Shown: positions 23,635-33,969, counted from the first letter of the stretch. The stretch: 59,390 nt of DNA from Methylomonas lenta (GCF_001644015.1 NZ_LUUI01000055.1:1-59390); one strand, 5' to 3'. Numbers and translations are program-made. Notes: generated by a model from the letters alone, not told the origin.

Positions 23635-25273
23635 AGACTTTTTCCCGGAAAGGTTCAAGACCGACACGTTTGACGGATTGTAAAAAAGTTTCGTCTTCAA
23701 GACGAATCTGAACGTATACAGACAAAATATTAATGATAGCTGGGGTTATCTGGTTTTTGGCTACAGCCGGCCCCATACGATCACCAATGGCCGCTTCATT
23801 TTCAGAAGAACCACCTAACGTGATTTGATACCATTCCTCACCTTTTTTATCGACGCCCAGTATGCCGATGTGGCCCACGCTTTGGTGGGCGCAACCGTTC
23901 ATGCAACCGGACATGTTTATTTTGATGTCGCCGATGTCGTGAATGTAATCCATGTCATCGAGTGCTTCATTGATTTCTTTGGCTACGCCAATTGAACCCG
24001 CGTTTGCCAATGAACAAAAATCCAAACCCGGACAGCAGATCATGTCTGTTACTGTCCCAATATTGGGCGTGGCCAGTTTTAAAGCCGCCAGTTTTTGCCA
24101 AAGCGGAAACAGGTCGGCTTGTTTAACATCGGCCAAAACCAGGTTTTGTCGATGTGTACTTCTGACTTCAGCAAAACTGTATTTGTCAGCCAAGTCCGCT
24201 AGCGCATCCAATCGTTCAGCAGTGATATCACCAGGAGGCGAATCAGGGGCTTTCAAAGAAACAAAAACAACCCGATAACCTGGCACTCTGTGATCTGCGC
24301 TATTATATTTAAACCATTTGGCAAACTCGCTATCTGCGGTCAAATGTTGTGCAAAACTAGCATCGGCATCCGCTGAGGCGTCATATGCCGGGGGGGTGAA
24401 TTGCGCTTTCATGGCTAGTATTTGCTCATCACTGACCAGTATGTCATCACGAGTCCGCGACCACTCTTCTTCAACTAAAGCCGTAAATTTCTCTAGGCCA
24501 GTTTCTTTCAGCAAAATTTTGATTCTAGCCTTATATTTGTTGTCACGACGGCCAAGCAGGTTATAAACCCGCAAAATGGCTTCTAGATAAGACAGTAAAT
24601 ATTTCTTTTCCAGAAAAGGTTTAATAGTTTGACCAATGATGGGCGTTCTACCTAAACCGCCACCAGCCAGAACTCTAAAGCCGACTTCGCCATTTTCATT
24701 GCGAACTAAATAAACCCCAATATCATGCAATTGAACGGCAGCACGATCATGCTCGGAGCCGCTGACAGCTATTTTAAATTTACGCGGCAAGTAGGCAAAC
24801 TCGGGGTGCAAAGTAGTCCATTGGCGAATGATTTCACAATAGGGACGCGGATCTTCGATTTCATCAACACAAACACCGGCTAAATGATCTGAAGTAGTGT
24901 TACGTAAGCAGTTGCCGCTGGTCTGAATCGCATGCATTTGCACGGCTGCCAACTCAGCCAATATGTCAGGTACCTGCTCCAGCGCTGGCCAGTTATATTG
25001 CACATTTTGCCGAGTGGTGAAGTGGCAATACCCTTTGTCATAGTTACGCGCCACTTTGGCAAGCGTCCTGAGTTGCCGTGAGGCTAGTAATCCATAAGGT
25101 ATGGCCACGCGCAGCATGGGAGCATGAGTTTGAATATAAAGTCCGTTCATCAGGCGCAGCGCTCTGAATTCATCCGGACCAAGTTCACCGTTAAGGAACC
25201 GTTGTGTTTGTCCTCGGAACTGGGTGACGCGCTCTTCAATAAGCGTTTGATCTTGCTCGTTATATTGATACAT
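23621..25273 (-). CDS. cysI: Assimilatory sulfite reductase (nitrite/sulfite reductase hemoprotein)
   Basis: The 550-residue enzyme reduces sulfite to sulfide with sirohaem and a [4Fe-4S] cluster. The cluster/sirohaem ligands are CCPGLDFC and MSGCMNGC near residues 415-460, and the N-terminal ferredoxin-like half has GLYIQTHAPMLRVAIPYG, CHFTTRQNVQYNW and GNCLRNTTSDHLAG with the substrate-binding Arg/Lys residues. The LPRKFKIAVSGSEHD and VLAGGGLGRTP motifs are typical of the family. With DUF934 downstream, assimilatory sulfite reduction is favoured over nitrite reduction. Confidence 0.9.
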   Translation of the reverse strand: MYQYNEQDQTLIEERVTQFRGQTQRFLNGELGPDEFRALRLMNGLYIQTHAPMLRVAIPYGLLASRQLRTLAKVARNYDKGYCHFTTRQNVQYNWPALEQVPDILAELAAVQMHAIQTSGNCLRNTTSDHLAGVCVDEIEDPRPYCEIIRQWTTLHPEFAYLPRKFKIAVSGSEHDRAAVQLHDIGVYLVRNENGEVGFRVLAGGGLGRTPIIGQTIKPFLEKKYLLSYLEAILRVYNLLGRRDNKYKARIKILLKETGLEKFTALVEEEWSRTRDDILVSDEQILAMKAQFTPPAYDASADADASFAQHLTADSEFAKWFKYNSADHRVPGYRVVFVSLKAPDSPPGDITAERLDALADLADKYSFAEVRSTHRQNLVLADVKQADLFPLWQKLAALKLATPNIGTVTDMICCPGLDFCSLANAGSIGVAKEINEALDDMDYIHDIGDIKINMSGCMNGCAHQSVGHIGILGVDKKGEEWYQITLGGSSENEAAIGDRMGPAVAKNQITPAIINILSVYVQIRLEDETFLQSVKRVGLEPFREKVYANH

Positions 25274-25430
25274 TTAGAAGTGTTTTTTGTTTAGCAGGCA
25301 ATTTCGATATGGCGACGAATAATATACTGGTGGGCTTTAAATGACAAAGTTTATTGTATGGTGATACCATGCCGAGCTGTTTTTTATAATGTTAAAAATA
25401 ACTAAAACTTTTTAGATTTGGGGGGTTGTC

Positions 25431-26792
25431 TTGTTGCGCTTACTGTTGATTTTGGCCGGGTTACTGTTTTTGCCGGAAATAGCTATGGCCGAGGAAATTA
25501 AAAACCTTGGCTTGACTGGAACTGAACGCGGTATTTATACCGTTTTGATATTCATTGTGGCTTATGCCTTTGTGATGACCGAAGAGTTTACGCATTTGCG
25601 TAAATCCAAGCCAGTTATTTTTGCGGCTGCGGTGATTTGGGGACATGTGGCTATTTTGGCCCAAGAAGCCGGCGTGTCAAACGAAGATTTGCACAAAGTC
25701 TTCGAACACAATTTGAAAGAATATGCCGAGCTGATGTTGTTCTTGCTTGTGGCCATGACCTACATCAACGCCATGGCCGAGCGTAACGTGTTCGAAGCTC
25801 TGCGTTCTTGGATGATTAGAAAAGAGTTTGGTTATAAGCAGTTATTCTGGATCACCGGCATCATTACCTTTTTCTTGTCCTCAGTTGCTGATAACTTGAC
25901 TTCTGCACTACTGGTAGGCGCTGTGGTATTGGCGGTCGGCGCTGATAACGAAAAATTCTTAAGCATCGGCTTCGTCAATCTGGTTGTCGCAGCTAATGCA
26001 GGTGGCGCGTTTTGTCCGTTTGGTGACATTACCACACTGATGGTCTGGCAGGCTGGATATGCGGAATTTTTTGATTTCTTCAAATTATTCATCCCGTCAA
26101 TCGTAAATTATGTCGTACCAGCTTTCTTCATGTGGCAAGCGATTCCTGATGAACAGCCAAAGGCCAGCAATGAAGCGGCTGTTGAAATGAAGCCAGGCGC
26201 ACTTGTTATTTGCGGCTTGTTTGCCTTGACTATCGTTTCGGCGGTCAGCTTCAAGCAATTTTTACATTTACCACCGTTTATGGGCATGATGTTGGGCCTA
26301 TCTGTATTAATGCTGTATGGCCATGCACTGCATGTACGTTACAGCGTTGAGGGTGGCGATGGCTTCGACATTTTCAATAAAGTCAAAAATGCCGAGTGGG
26401 ATACTTTGTTATTCTTCTTTGGTGTGGTGTTTGCGGTTGGCGGTATGGGCTACATCGGTTACCTAGAGTTAATGTCTGAAGGCATGTATGACGGCTTGGG
26501 GGCTACTACTGCCAATATTCTGGTGGGTATCATTTCGGCGATTGTTGATAATATTCCAGTTATGTTTGCTGTATTGAACATGGGTGTGGATATGGATCTT
26601 TATCAGTGGCTGTTGGTAACCTTGACGGCTGGCGTGGGTGGCTCCATGCTATCGATTGGTTCTGCGGCAGGCGTGGCATTGATGGGTCAATCCAATCACA
26701 AGTACACATTTTTCAGTCACTTGAAATGGACCCCTGCAATTGCAGCAGGCTACGTTGCCAGTATCCTCACTCATTATTTGGTTAATGGTTAG
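25431..26792 (+). CDS. nhaD: NhaD-type Na+/H+ antiporter
   Basis: The 453-residue inner-membrane protein exchanges sodium for protons. It has an N-terminal cleavable or first membrane segment (LLLILAGLLFLPEIAMA), some 12 further hydrophobic segments, and family motifs FVMTEEFTHLRKSKP, SSVADNLTSALLVGAVV, NAGGAFCPFGDITTLMVWQA and SAIVDNIPVMFAVLNM (paired DN motifs of the ion-transporter superfamily). The start is TTG 25431 with GGGGG 8 nt upstream. It is divergent from sulfite reductase and followed closely by the transporter at 26834. Confidence 0.92.
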   Translation: MLRLLLILAGLLFLPEIAMAEEIKNLGLTGTERGIYTVLIFIVAYAFVMTEEFTHLRKSKPVIFAAAVIWGHVAILAQEAGVSNEDLHKVFEHNLKEYAELMLFLLVAMTYINAMAERNVFEALRSWMIRKEFGYKQLFWITGIITFFLSSVADNLTSALLVGAVVLAVGADNEKFLSIGFVNLVVAANAGGAFCPFGDITTLMVWQAGYAEFFDFFKLFIPSIVNYVVPAFFMWQAIPDEQPKASNEAAVEMKPGALVICGLFALTIVSAVSFKQFLHLPPFMGMMLGLSVLMLYGHALHVRYSVEGGDGFDIFNKVKNAEWDTLLFFFGVVFAVGGMGYIGYLELMSEGMYDGLGATTANILVGIISAIVDNIPVMFAVLNMGVDMDLYQWLLVTLTAGVGGSMLSIGSAAGVALMGQSNHKYTFFSHLKWTPAIAAGYVASILTHYLVNG

Positions 26793-26833
26793 AGGCTTTT
26801 GTTAGCCAATTTAACAGCTAAAGGAGGAAGCGA

Positions 26834-28201
26834 TTGGCGATAACGCGACAAAGTTGGCGCCAAGCTTTCTCCGTCTATACCCAGCCAGAAGTGCTGGGTA
26901 TGATCTTCCTGGGCTTCTCAGCCGGTCTGCCTTTTATCCTAGTATCTTCTACCTTGTCTGCCTGGTTGGCGGATGAGCACATCAGCCTATCCGTCATCGG
27001 GTATTTCAGCTTAGTCGGCGTCGCCTATTCCATCAAAGTATTTTGGGCGCCTGTTATCGACCGCTTGCCACTGCCTTTTTTGACCCGCATTTTTGGCAAA
27101 CGACGTAGTTGGATGCTGGTATCTCAGCTTGGTATTGCGATCGGCCTTTGGAAAATGAGCCAAATACCCGTCGACAGTCAATTACAGCAATTAGCACTGC
27201 TGTCGGTTTGGGTGGCTTTTTGTTCTGCAACACAAGACATCGTTATTGATGCCTATCGTATTGAAATAATAGCCGTAAAATTCCAAGGCGCGATGGCAGC
27301 TATGTATGTGTTTGGCTATCGATTGGCGCTGCTGGTGGCAGGAGCAGGCGCTTTGTACCTGGCGGAATTTGTGAATTGGCAAGTCGCCTACCAGGTAATG
27401 GCTGGATTAATGCTGATAGGAATTGTGTCGACACTGTTAATTACCGAGCCTAAACATCGAACCGATCGATCAGCCGCAGCCATCGAAAAAGAACTAGAGC
27501 ATTCACTTAAAGTTAAATCTGATACTGGATTGTTATCCAGTTTTATGCGCTGGTTTGTTGATGCAGTCATTAGCCCGTTTATCGAGTTTTTTCATCGCAA
27601 TGGCCGCAGTGGTTTTTTAATTTTAGCCTTAATCGCCCTTTACAAAATGAGCGATATTGCTATGGGCGTGATGGCGAATCCGTTTTATCTGGATTTGGGA
27701 TTCAGTAAAAAAGAAATTGCTGACATTACTAAATTGTTTGGTTTTTTTATGACCATATTCGGCACATCACTGGGCGGCGTGCTTGTTGTCCGATACGGCA
27801 TTATGCGGCCGTTACTACTTGGCGCAATCATAGTGGCATTAACCAATTTATTGTTTGCCGTTTTAGCTGTTTTGGAACCCAATCTATATTTGCTGGCGGG
27901 TGTGGTAAGTGCAGATAACCTCTGTGGAGGCATGGCCTCGGCGGTGTTTATTGCCTATCTTTCCAGCTTAACAAATAGCACATATACGGCAACGCAATAT
28001 GCCTTGTTCAGCTCTTTGATGACACTACCTGCAAAACTGATTGGTGGCTTTTCCGGTGAAATTGTGGGTGGATATGGCTATGACGGCTTTTTTATTTATG
28101 CCGCCTTAATCGGCGTTCCCGCCATCATTTTGGTGGTTTTAGTGATGCGAATAAAGGGTAATGTCGAAAATGATGCGATAAAAAGCATTACCATCGACTA
28201 A
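26834..28201 (+). CDS. ampG: AmpG-family MFS transporter (muropeptide permease-like)
   Basis: The 455-residue major facilitator protein has 12 or more membrane segments and the AmpG-type start (FSVYTQPEVLGMIFLGFSAG, LPFILVSSTLSAWLADEHI), KVFWAPVIDRLPLPFL, FGKRRSW and CSATQDIVIDAYRIEI. AmpG carries anhydro-muropeptides into the cytoplasm for wall recycling. TTG 26834 is preceded by AAGGAGGAAG, a very strong ribosome-binding site, which decides the start. PBP1A nearby is consistent with wall metabolism, though on the other strand. Confidence 0.88.
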   Translation: MAITRQSWRQAFSVYTQPEVLGMIFLGFSAGLPFILVSSTLSAWLADEHISLSVIGYFSLVGVAYSIKVFWAPVIDRLPLPFLTRIFGKRRSWMLVSQLGIAIGLWKMSQIPVDSQLQQLALLSVWVAFCSATQDIVIDAYRIEIIAVKFQGAMAAMYVFGYRLALLVAGAGALYLAEFVNWQVAYQVMAGLMLIGIVSTLLITEPKHRTDRSAAAIEKELEHSLKVKSDTGLLSSFMRWFVDAVISPFIEFFHRNGRSGFLILALIALYKMSDIAMGVMANPFYLDLGFSKKEIADITKLFGFFMTIFGTSLGGVLVVRYGIMRPLLLGAIIVALTNLLFAVLAVLEPNLYLLAGVVSADNLCGGMASAVFIAYLSSLTNSTYTATQYALFSSLMTLPAKLIGGFSGEIVGGYGYDGFFIYAALIGVPAIILVVLVMRIKGNVENDAIKSITID

Positions 28202-28291
28202 ATGGATATAATTTTTTATTGCGGTAAATTTAAGCAAGTCGTATCATAAGCAGTTCTCTTATGATGTAGCCCGAACGGGTATGTGAGCACT

Positions 28292-28492
28292 ATGAAACCA
28301 GAAATCCATCCTGAATATAAACAGATTACCGTTACTTGCGGCTGCGGCAACACCTTTGAAACCGGATCCGTCTTGTCGAAAGACTTAAACATAGAGGTCT
28401 GCTCCTCTTGCCATCCATTTTATACTGGCAAACAACGGGTAGTAGATACAGCAGGGCGCGTCGATAAATTCCGTAAAAGATTCGGTAAATAA
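28292..28492 (+). CDS. rpmE: 50S ribosomal protein L31 (zinc type)
   Basis: The 66-residue protein [20 protein letters not shown] carries the L31 zinc ligands (CGCG and CSSCHPF) and ends [10 protein letters not shown], the typical tail. All four cysteines of the zinc form are present. ATG 28292 gives the usual L31 start; a GTG 9 nt upstream is possible. Confidence 0.95.
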   Translation: MKPEIHPEYKQITVTCGCGNTFETGSVLSKDLNIEVCSSCHPFYTGKQRVVDTAGRVDKFRKRFGK

Positions 28493-28511
28493 GTTTTTTG
28501 TACGCCCTATC

Positions 28512-28539
28512 ATAGCCGCCAGCTCCAACAGGCGGCTAT
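28512..28539. terminator. Hairpin between convergent rpmE and mrcA
   Basis: The 9-bp stem ATAGCCGCC / GGCGGCTAT lies 19 nt after rpmE and 12 nt before the stop of the PBP1A gene, in position to end both transcripts. T-tracts are weak. Confidence 0.55.
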
Positions 28540-28551
28540 ATAACCTACTTG

Positions 28552-30924
28552 TTAAAATAGCGCCTCTTGAAACCACTCTTCGTCGAACTCAAACTCCGGT
28601 TGTTTCGGCACTGAATACGTCTTAGGCGCTGTCTCTGCAGTAAAATATTCCCATATTCCCGCATTATTGTTTTCGTTTAATAACAATCCATCATTCGGAT
28701 TGATATAAGCTTGAACGATTCCTTCTGGTGGGGTTAAGGCTTTTTCCGGAACACCTTCCAGCGCTGTTTTCATAAACTCTATCCAGATAGGCAATGCAGC
28801 TTTGCCACCCGTCTCTCCTTTTCCTAAAGGATGCGAATTGTCAAAACCTAACCAAGCTGAGACAGCAATCTCCGACGTAAAACCGTTAAACCAAGCGTCA
28901 CGCTGCTCATTTGTGGTACCGGTTTTCCCGGCAAGATCACTGCGACCCAGCGACTGCTTTGCCAAGGTAGCAGTACCGAGATCAACGACATCGCGCAACA
29001 AGCTGTTCATCAAGAAATTAATCGGCTCTGAAATTACCCGCGGCGCAGGATTGCTGACAGTTTTCAAGCCCTCCTTACAATCCAGGCATACCGACAGCGG
29101 ATTAGCCTGAAATAAAACAGCTCCTGAATGATCTTCGATACGCTGAATCAGATAGGGTTTGACTGAAAATCCACCATTAGCAAATACAGCATAGGCAGAT
29201 GCCATTTTAAGAGGCGGCGCATAACCACTTCCCAACGCCAAGGACAATGTCGCCGGCAATTGTTCGCGATCAAAACCAAAGCGCATGGCTGTTTCTAAAG
29301 CAGAGGGAATGCCAACATCCTGCAATAGACGAACGGACACTAGATTAATTGATTTTCGTAAGGCTACTCGCAACGCCGTTAGCCCGGAAAACTTACGCGT
29401 GTAATTTTCCGGGCGCCAGTCATTTTCCAACGAAGGATCTTCAATCACTATAGGCGCATCGTTAATCATACTGGCAGCGGTAAAACCTTTTTCTAAGGCT
29501 GCCGTATAGATGAAAGGCTTAAATCCTGATCCCGGCTGACGCTTTGATTGTACAGCGCGATTGTATCGACTACGATAGAAATCAAAACCGCCGGATATCG
29601 CTAAAATGGCACCATTAGTGGGATTGATAGCAGCCAACGCGCCTTCAGCGACTGGGAGTTGAGTCAGCGCCCACGACTGGTCGGCAAGTTGCCTAACCCA
29701 GATAATATCGTTTGGTTTAATATAAAAACTATTGATATCTTTAGAATGCGTTTCATTGAAGCCGCTCTTTTTCCAGGGAATATTTTTCCACGCAATCAAT
29801 ACTGAAGATCCGTTTGACAATCGGGTCTCAACACCCACAGTAGATAGAGCGGTTACAACAGCCTGCCGGCTATCGCCCAATGATTTCAACGACTTCAGCG
29901 AACTTGTTTTTGTAAACTTTTTATGCGGCAGCCCATGGTAGCCATGGCGTTCATCATATTCATGCAAGGCAAATTGAACGGCACGATCAGCAGCAATTTG
30001 CAGCCTGGCCGGTACCGTGGTGTAGACCTTAAGTCCAAGTGTATAAGCATCCTCGCCGTATTTTGCCAGCAACTCTTGTCGGGCCATTTCAGATACATAA
30101 GGTGCGTTTAATTGAATTTTGGTGGGCTGAGTGGCTGCATCATCTTGTGCATTAACTGCCTGCTCATACGCTTTGGGTTGTATTAAATTCAGCTCCAGCA
30201 TACGGCGCAAGACATAATCACGTCTTTCCACCGCTCTTTCCGGGTTAACTATAGGGTTATAAATAGACGGTGCTTTGGGTAAGCCGGCGATCATGGCTTG
30301 CTGATGAAGTTTGAGTTCATCCAAATTCTTACCGTAGTAAATCTGAGCGGCTGCCGCTAAGCCATAAGCGCGCTGCCCCATATAGATTTTATTCAAATAC
30401 AACTCAAGAATTTGTTCTTTGTTGTAACGCTTCTCTATTTGTAAAGACAACAAAATTTCTTTGAGCTTACGTAAAAAAGTTTTTTCCTTGCTCAGCAAAA
30501 AATTACGCGCAACCTGCATGGTAATCGTACTGCCACCTTGCCGCTTTTTACCCGTGGCCAGTAACTGATTTGCCGCGCGTAACAGACCTTTATAGTCTAC
30601 CCCGGGATGGGTATAAAAACGCTCATCTTCAGCTGCAAGAAAGGCGTTAATTTGTTGCTGAGGTACTTTATCTATTGCGATAGGAATGCGTTTTTTTTCA
30701 CCGTATTCGCCTATCAAAAGCCCGTCTTGGCTGAATATACTGAGTGGCGTTTGATACTGAACATGCTCAAGCTGCCCGATGTCCGGCAGCTCTTTGTTAA
30801 GTTCGAGAATAAAGAAATAACAAGCTACTGAAAGGCTTAGCAACAATGTCAAAAAAATAAAGAAAAGCCACTTGAACAGGGATTTGATTAACCGTTTGGG
30901 CTTAGGCTCTTTCTTAATGGGCAC
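28552..30924 (-). CDS. mrcA: Penicillin-binding protein 1A
   Basis: This 790-residue bifunctional wall synthase has a cytoplasmic basic tail, a membrane anchor (WLFFIFLTLLLSLSVACYFF), a glycosyltransferase family 51 domain (FLAAEDERFYTHPGVDYKGL, RQGGSTITMQVARNFLL, KRYNKEQILELYLNKI) and a transpeptidase domain with SxxK as SGFKPF, SxN as SIN in LRKSINLVS, and KTG in DLAGKTGTTNEQRDAWFNG. The inter-domain region fits class A PBPs. It is divergent from pilM, the common gammaproteobacterial arrangement. Confidence 0.95.
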   Translation of the reverse strand: MPIKKEPKPKRLIKSLFKWLFFIFLTLLLSLSVACYFFILELNKELPDIGQLEHVQYQTPLSIFSQDGLLIGEYGEKKRIPIAIDKVPQQQINAFLAAEDERFYTHPGVDYKGLLRAANQLLATGKKRQGGSTITMQVARNFLLSKEKTFLRKLKEILLSLQIEKRYNKEQILELYLNKIYMGQRAYGLAAAAQIYYGKNLDELKLHQQAMIAGLPKAPSIYNPIVNPERAVERRDYVLRRMLELNLIQPKAYEQAVNAQDDAATQPTKIQLNAPYVSEMARQELLAKYGEDAYTLGLKVYTTVPARLQIAADRAVQFALHEYDERHGYHGLPHKKFTKTSSLKSLKSLGDSRQAVVTALSTVGVETRLSNGSSVLIAWKNIPWKKSGFNETHSKDINSFYIKPNDIIWVRQLADQSWALTQLPVAEGALAAINPTNGAILAISGGFDFYRSRYNRAVQSKRQPGSGFKPFIYTAALEKGFTAASMINDAPIVIEDPSLENDWRPENYTRKFSGLTALRVALRKSINLVSVRLLQDVGIPSALETAMRFGFDREQLPATLSLALGSGYAPPLKMASAYAVFANGGFSVKPYLIQRIEDHSGAVLFQANPLSVCLDCKEGLKTVSNPAPRVISEPINFLMNSLLRDVVDLGTATLAKQSLGRSDLAGKTGTTNEQRDAWFNGFTSEIAVSAWLGFDNSHPLGKGETGGKAALPIWIEFMKTALEGVPEKALTPPEGIVQAYINPNDGLLLNENNNAGIWEYFTAETAPKTYSVPKQPEFEFDEEWFQEALF

Positions 30925-31132
30925 AGGTGATAAAAATAATATTGGTTATTGCATTGGCCGCCAAAATACCTGCTTTTGTAGACAGGGACAACTTAAAGTT
31001 TGAATTTAAAAAATGCTTAGGGTGTGAAAATTATAAAACCTAACTATACTTCCACACTAGCTGGACTCTGCAAGCCAAGTTGGATGCATTGCGGAGCCAT
31101 TTTAAGTTACTACGATTCAATAGGTTTCATTC

Positions 31133-32194
31133 ATGAGCTGGTTTAACAGGAATCAGTCCGCTATGCTGGGTATTGACATCAGTACAGCTGCGGTTAAATT
31201 GTTGGAATTAAGTCAAACCGGTGCTCGCTACAAGGTAGAAAGCTATGCAGTGGCGCCGCTTCCGCAGGATGCGATTATTGATAAAAACATCACCAATGTC
31301 GAACTCATCGGTGATGCCATCAAAGCCGCTGTCAAACAATCGGGGACTCGTGCCAAGCGAGCTTGTGTTGCCGTGGCGGGCTCATCGGTTATGACTAAAA
31401 TTATTTCCATGCCGGCATCCTTGAATGACACCGAGATGGAAGAACAGATCATGGTTGAGGCTGATCAATATATCCCCTACTCGCTGGACGAAGTTAATCT
31501 TGACTTTGAAGTGCAAGGTATTTCAAAAAATAACCCGGAAATGCTGGATGTATTACTGGCTGCTTCTCGGCGAGAAAATATCGAAGATCGGGTTGCCGCT
31601 CTCAATCACGCCGGATTGAAAGCCGCTATTGTCGATGTGGAAGCCTTTGCTATGGAAAATGCTTTTACGTTGTTGGCGGATCAATTGCCGGAAAATGTTG
31701 AAAGCAAAACTGTTGCTATTGCCGATATTGGCGCCACTATGACGGCCTTGAATATCCTGCACAACGGCAAAACCATTTATACCCGCGAACAAGGTTTTGG
31801 CGGCAAACAACTCACAGAAGAAATTCAGCGTCGCTACGGGCTTTCTTATGAAGAAGCCGGTTTAGCAAAAAAACATGGCGGCCTGCCGGATAACTATAAC
31901 CCTGATGTACTGGATCCCTTTAAAAAGGCTATGCTGCAGCAAATAGCCAGATCTTTGCAGTTTTTCGTGTCTTCAAGTGCCAATCGCGGGATAGATGCTT
32001 TAATTTTAGCCGGTGGCTGCGCCTCAATCCAAGGCATGGAAAAGTTAGTCGAACGCGATCTGGGGATTCCCGCGTATATTGCCAATCCTTTTATCAATAT
32101 GGCACTGTCCAATCGAGTCAAGCCACAGAGTTTGAGTAACGATACGCCCGCCATGATGATAGCTTGTGGATTAGCGTTAAGGAGTTTTGATTAA
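31133..32194 (+). CDS. pilM: Type IV pilus inner-membrane platform protein PilM
   Basis: PilM is a cytoplasmic actin-like ATPase-fold protein that binds the N-terminal tail of PilN. The 353-residue product shows MLGIDISTAAVKLLEL, MEEQIMVEADQYIPYSLDEV, VAIADIGATMTALNIL and ALILAGGCASIQGMEKLV, the ATP-binding motifs of the family. It is the first gene of pilMNOPQ, divergent from mrcA, and its stop overlaps the pilN start. Confidence 0.95.
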   Translation: MSWFNRNQSAMLGIDISTAAVKLLELSQTGARYKVESYAVAPLPQDAIIDKNITNVELIGDAIKAAVKQSGTRAKRACVAVAGSSVMTKIISMPASLNDTEMEEQIMVEADQYIPYSLDEVNLDFEVQGISKNNPEMLDVLLAASRRENIEDRVAALNHAGLKAAIVDVEAFAMENAFTLLADQLPENVESKTVAIADIGATMTALNILHNGKTIYTREQGFGGKQLTEEIQRRYGLSYEEAGLAKKHGGLPDNYNPDVLDPFKKAMLQQIARSLQFFVSSSANRGIDALILAGGCASIQGMEKLVERDLGIPAYIANPFINMALSNRVKPQSLSNDTPAMMIACGLALRSFD

Positions 32195-32766
32195 TGGCAA
32201 GAATTAATTTACTTCCCTGGCGCGATGAACTGCGTGCGAAACAGCAACAAGACTTTATCGCGAGTATTGGTGCAGCGATTTTGGCAACCTGTTTGGTTTT
32301 GCTATTGGTGTACATGTACATTGAAGGCATGAAAGATTATCAAACCAGCAGAAACCAGTTGTTAAAAAATGAAATAACCGTGCTTGATAAGAAAATTGCA
32401 GAAATCAAAGACATTGAAGAAAAGAAAAATAAGTTGCTGACCAAAATTGATGTAATTCAAAAATTGCAGGAAAGCAGGCCTGAAATTGTACATTTATTTG
32501 ATGAACTCGCTAAAACAACGCCTGATGGGGTGTTTTTAACTAAGTTCGTACAAACTGACGCTGATTTGACGATGGACGGCAAAGCCGAATCGAATGCCCG
32601 AGTTTCCGCCTTTATGCGGGCAATAGATAATTCTGCCTGGCTAAACTCACCGAATCTAAGCGTTATCAAAGGCCAAGGTAAGAATAACGGCGAAATGAAT
32701 GACTTTTCTTTGAAGGCCAAACAAGGGAAAAAGCCCGATAGCGATCAAGCGGGGACTGTGCGATGA
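32194..32766 (+). CDS. pilN: Type IV pilus assembly protein PilN
   Basis: The 190-residue protein begins with the PilM-binding motif ARINLLPWRDELR, then a transmembrane segment (FIASIGAAILATCLVLLLVYMYI), a coiled coil (NEITVLDKKIAEIKDIEEKK) and a periplasmic ferredoxin-like domain (LAKTTPDGVFLTKFVQT). It overlaps pilM by 1 nt and pilO by 4 nt. Confidence 0.95.
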   Translation: MARINLLPWRDELRAKQQQDFIASIGAAILATCLVLLLVYMYIEGMKDYQTSRNQLLKNEITVLDKKIAEIKDIEEKKNKLLTKIDVIQKLQESRPEIVHLFDELAKTTPDGVFLTKFVQTDADLTMDGKAESNARVSAFMRAIDNSAWLNSPNLSVIKGQGKNNGEMNDFSLKAKQGKKPDSDQAGTVR

Positions 32767-33401
32767 ACCTATCTGAAGTCAATTGGGATATCAATGCTGC
32801 TGGTGCTTGGCCTACGCCAATCAAAATTGCAGCGGCAGCCATTGTTTCACTGTTGGTCGTGATTGCGAATGTTTATTACATCACTGTACCGCAGTTGGAC
32901 GAACTCGATGCATTGGAAATAGAAGAAGCCAGTTTAAAGACATCATTTGAAAACAAACAAAAAAAAGCCATTAATTTGCCGGATTACCGGGCTCAGCTGG
33001 AGCAAATCGAGTCTTCACTGGGTGAAATGTTAAAGCAAATGCCTACCAAAGCCGAAGTGGCTAATCTCCTGGTTGATATCTCACAGACGGGTTTGGCTAG
33101 CGGACTGGAATTTAAATTATTTCAACCCAACGCACCTATAAGCAAAGAATTTTACTCAGAACTGCCGATTAATATTCAGGTAGTGGGTAAATATGAAGAA
33201 TTGGGTTTGTTTGTAAGTGGATTAGCCTCCTTACCCAGGATTGTAACCGTCCATAATGTCAACATAGCACCTATCGCTAAAACTGATAAAGGCAAAGTTG
33301 GCGGGACTATGGCCATGTCTGCCGTCATTAAAACCTACAATGAAGCTGAACAAGCCGGGAACCCAAAAGGCAAAGTCAAAGCCAGACGGGGAGGTAAATA
33401 A
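32763..33401 (+). CDS. pilO: Type IV pilus assembly protein PilO
   Basis: PilO pairs with PilN in the inner-membrane platform. The 212-residue protein has a membrane span (IKIAAAAIVSLLVVIANVYYI), a coiled coil (LDALEIEEASLKTSFENKQK) and a periplasmic domain with LEQIESSLGEMLKQMPTKAE and NIQVVGKYEELGLFVSGLAS. It ends in a basic tail (KGKVKARRGGK) and overlaps pilP by 1 nt. Confidence 0.94.
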   Translation: MNLSEVNWDINAAGAWPTPIKIAAAAIVSLLVVIANVYYITVPQLDELDALEIEEASLKTSFENKQKKAINLPDYRAQLEQIESSLGEMLKQMPTKAEVANLLVDISQTGLASGLEFKLFQPNAPISKEFYSELPINIQVVGKYEELGLFVSGLASLPRIVTVHNVNIAPIAKTDKGKVGGTMAMSAVIKTYNEAEQAGNPKGKVKARRGGK

Positions 33402-33955
33402 TGATCGTTCATTTCAAATCATTAGGAGCTAATCGCTCAATTACTTTGCTCTGTTCTGCACTACTAAGCTTGCTTACGGCTTGTGCTAACGACGACCTAA
33501 GTGATCTGAATAGATTTATTCAAGAAGTAAAATCTCGACCAAAAGGCACTATTCAACCCCTGCCGGAAAATAAGATCGTTGAAACCTATATATTTCAACC
33601 TCAGGGCTTGCGTGATCCTTTTAAACCATCAGAAAAAAACAATGATGAAGCAGGCTTGGATACAACAGGTGTCGGTGGTATTAGACCGGATACCGATCGG
33701 CGGAAAGAAGAGCTGGAAGCTTTTTCACTGGATTCTCTGCGCATGATGGGTACTTTGAAGGACCATCAGGGCTTGTGGGGATTGATCATGGCTAAAGATG
33801 GCACTATTCATAGCGTACAAGTCGGCAATCATATGGGTCAAAATTACGGCAAGATCACGCGGATTCTTGAAGACAGAATTGAATTGATGGAAATCGTGCC
33901 AGACAAACCAGGAACCTGGCGCGAACAACAAGCAACATTAGCATTGGCTGAGTAA
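33401..33955 (+). CDS. pilP: Type IV pilus lipoprotein PilP
   Basis: PilP links the inner-membrane PilNO complex to the PilQ secretin. The 184-residue precursor has a lipoprotein signal (ITLLCSALLSLLTAC, lipobox LTAC), an acidic N-terminal linker, YIFQPQGLRDPFKPSEK, and the beta-domain SLRMMGTLKDHQGLWGLIMA with VQVGNHMGQNYGKITRILED. The start overlaps pilO. Confidence 0.94.
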   Translation: MIVHFKSLGANRSITLLCSALLSLLTACANDDLSDLNRFIQEVKSRPKGTIQPLPENKIVETYIFQPQGLRDPFKPSEKNNDEAGLDTTGVGGIRPDTDRRKEELEAFSLDSLRMMGTLKDHQGLWGLIMAKDGTIHSVQVGNHMGQNYGKITRILEDRIELMEIVPDKPGTWREQQATLALAE

Positions 33956-33969
33956 AAAAGGTTATAGAC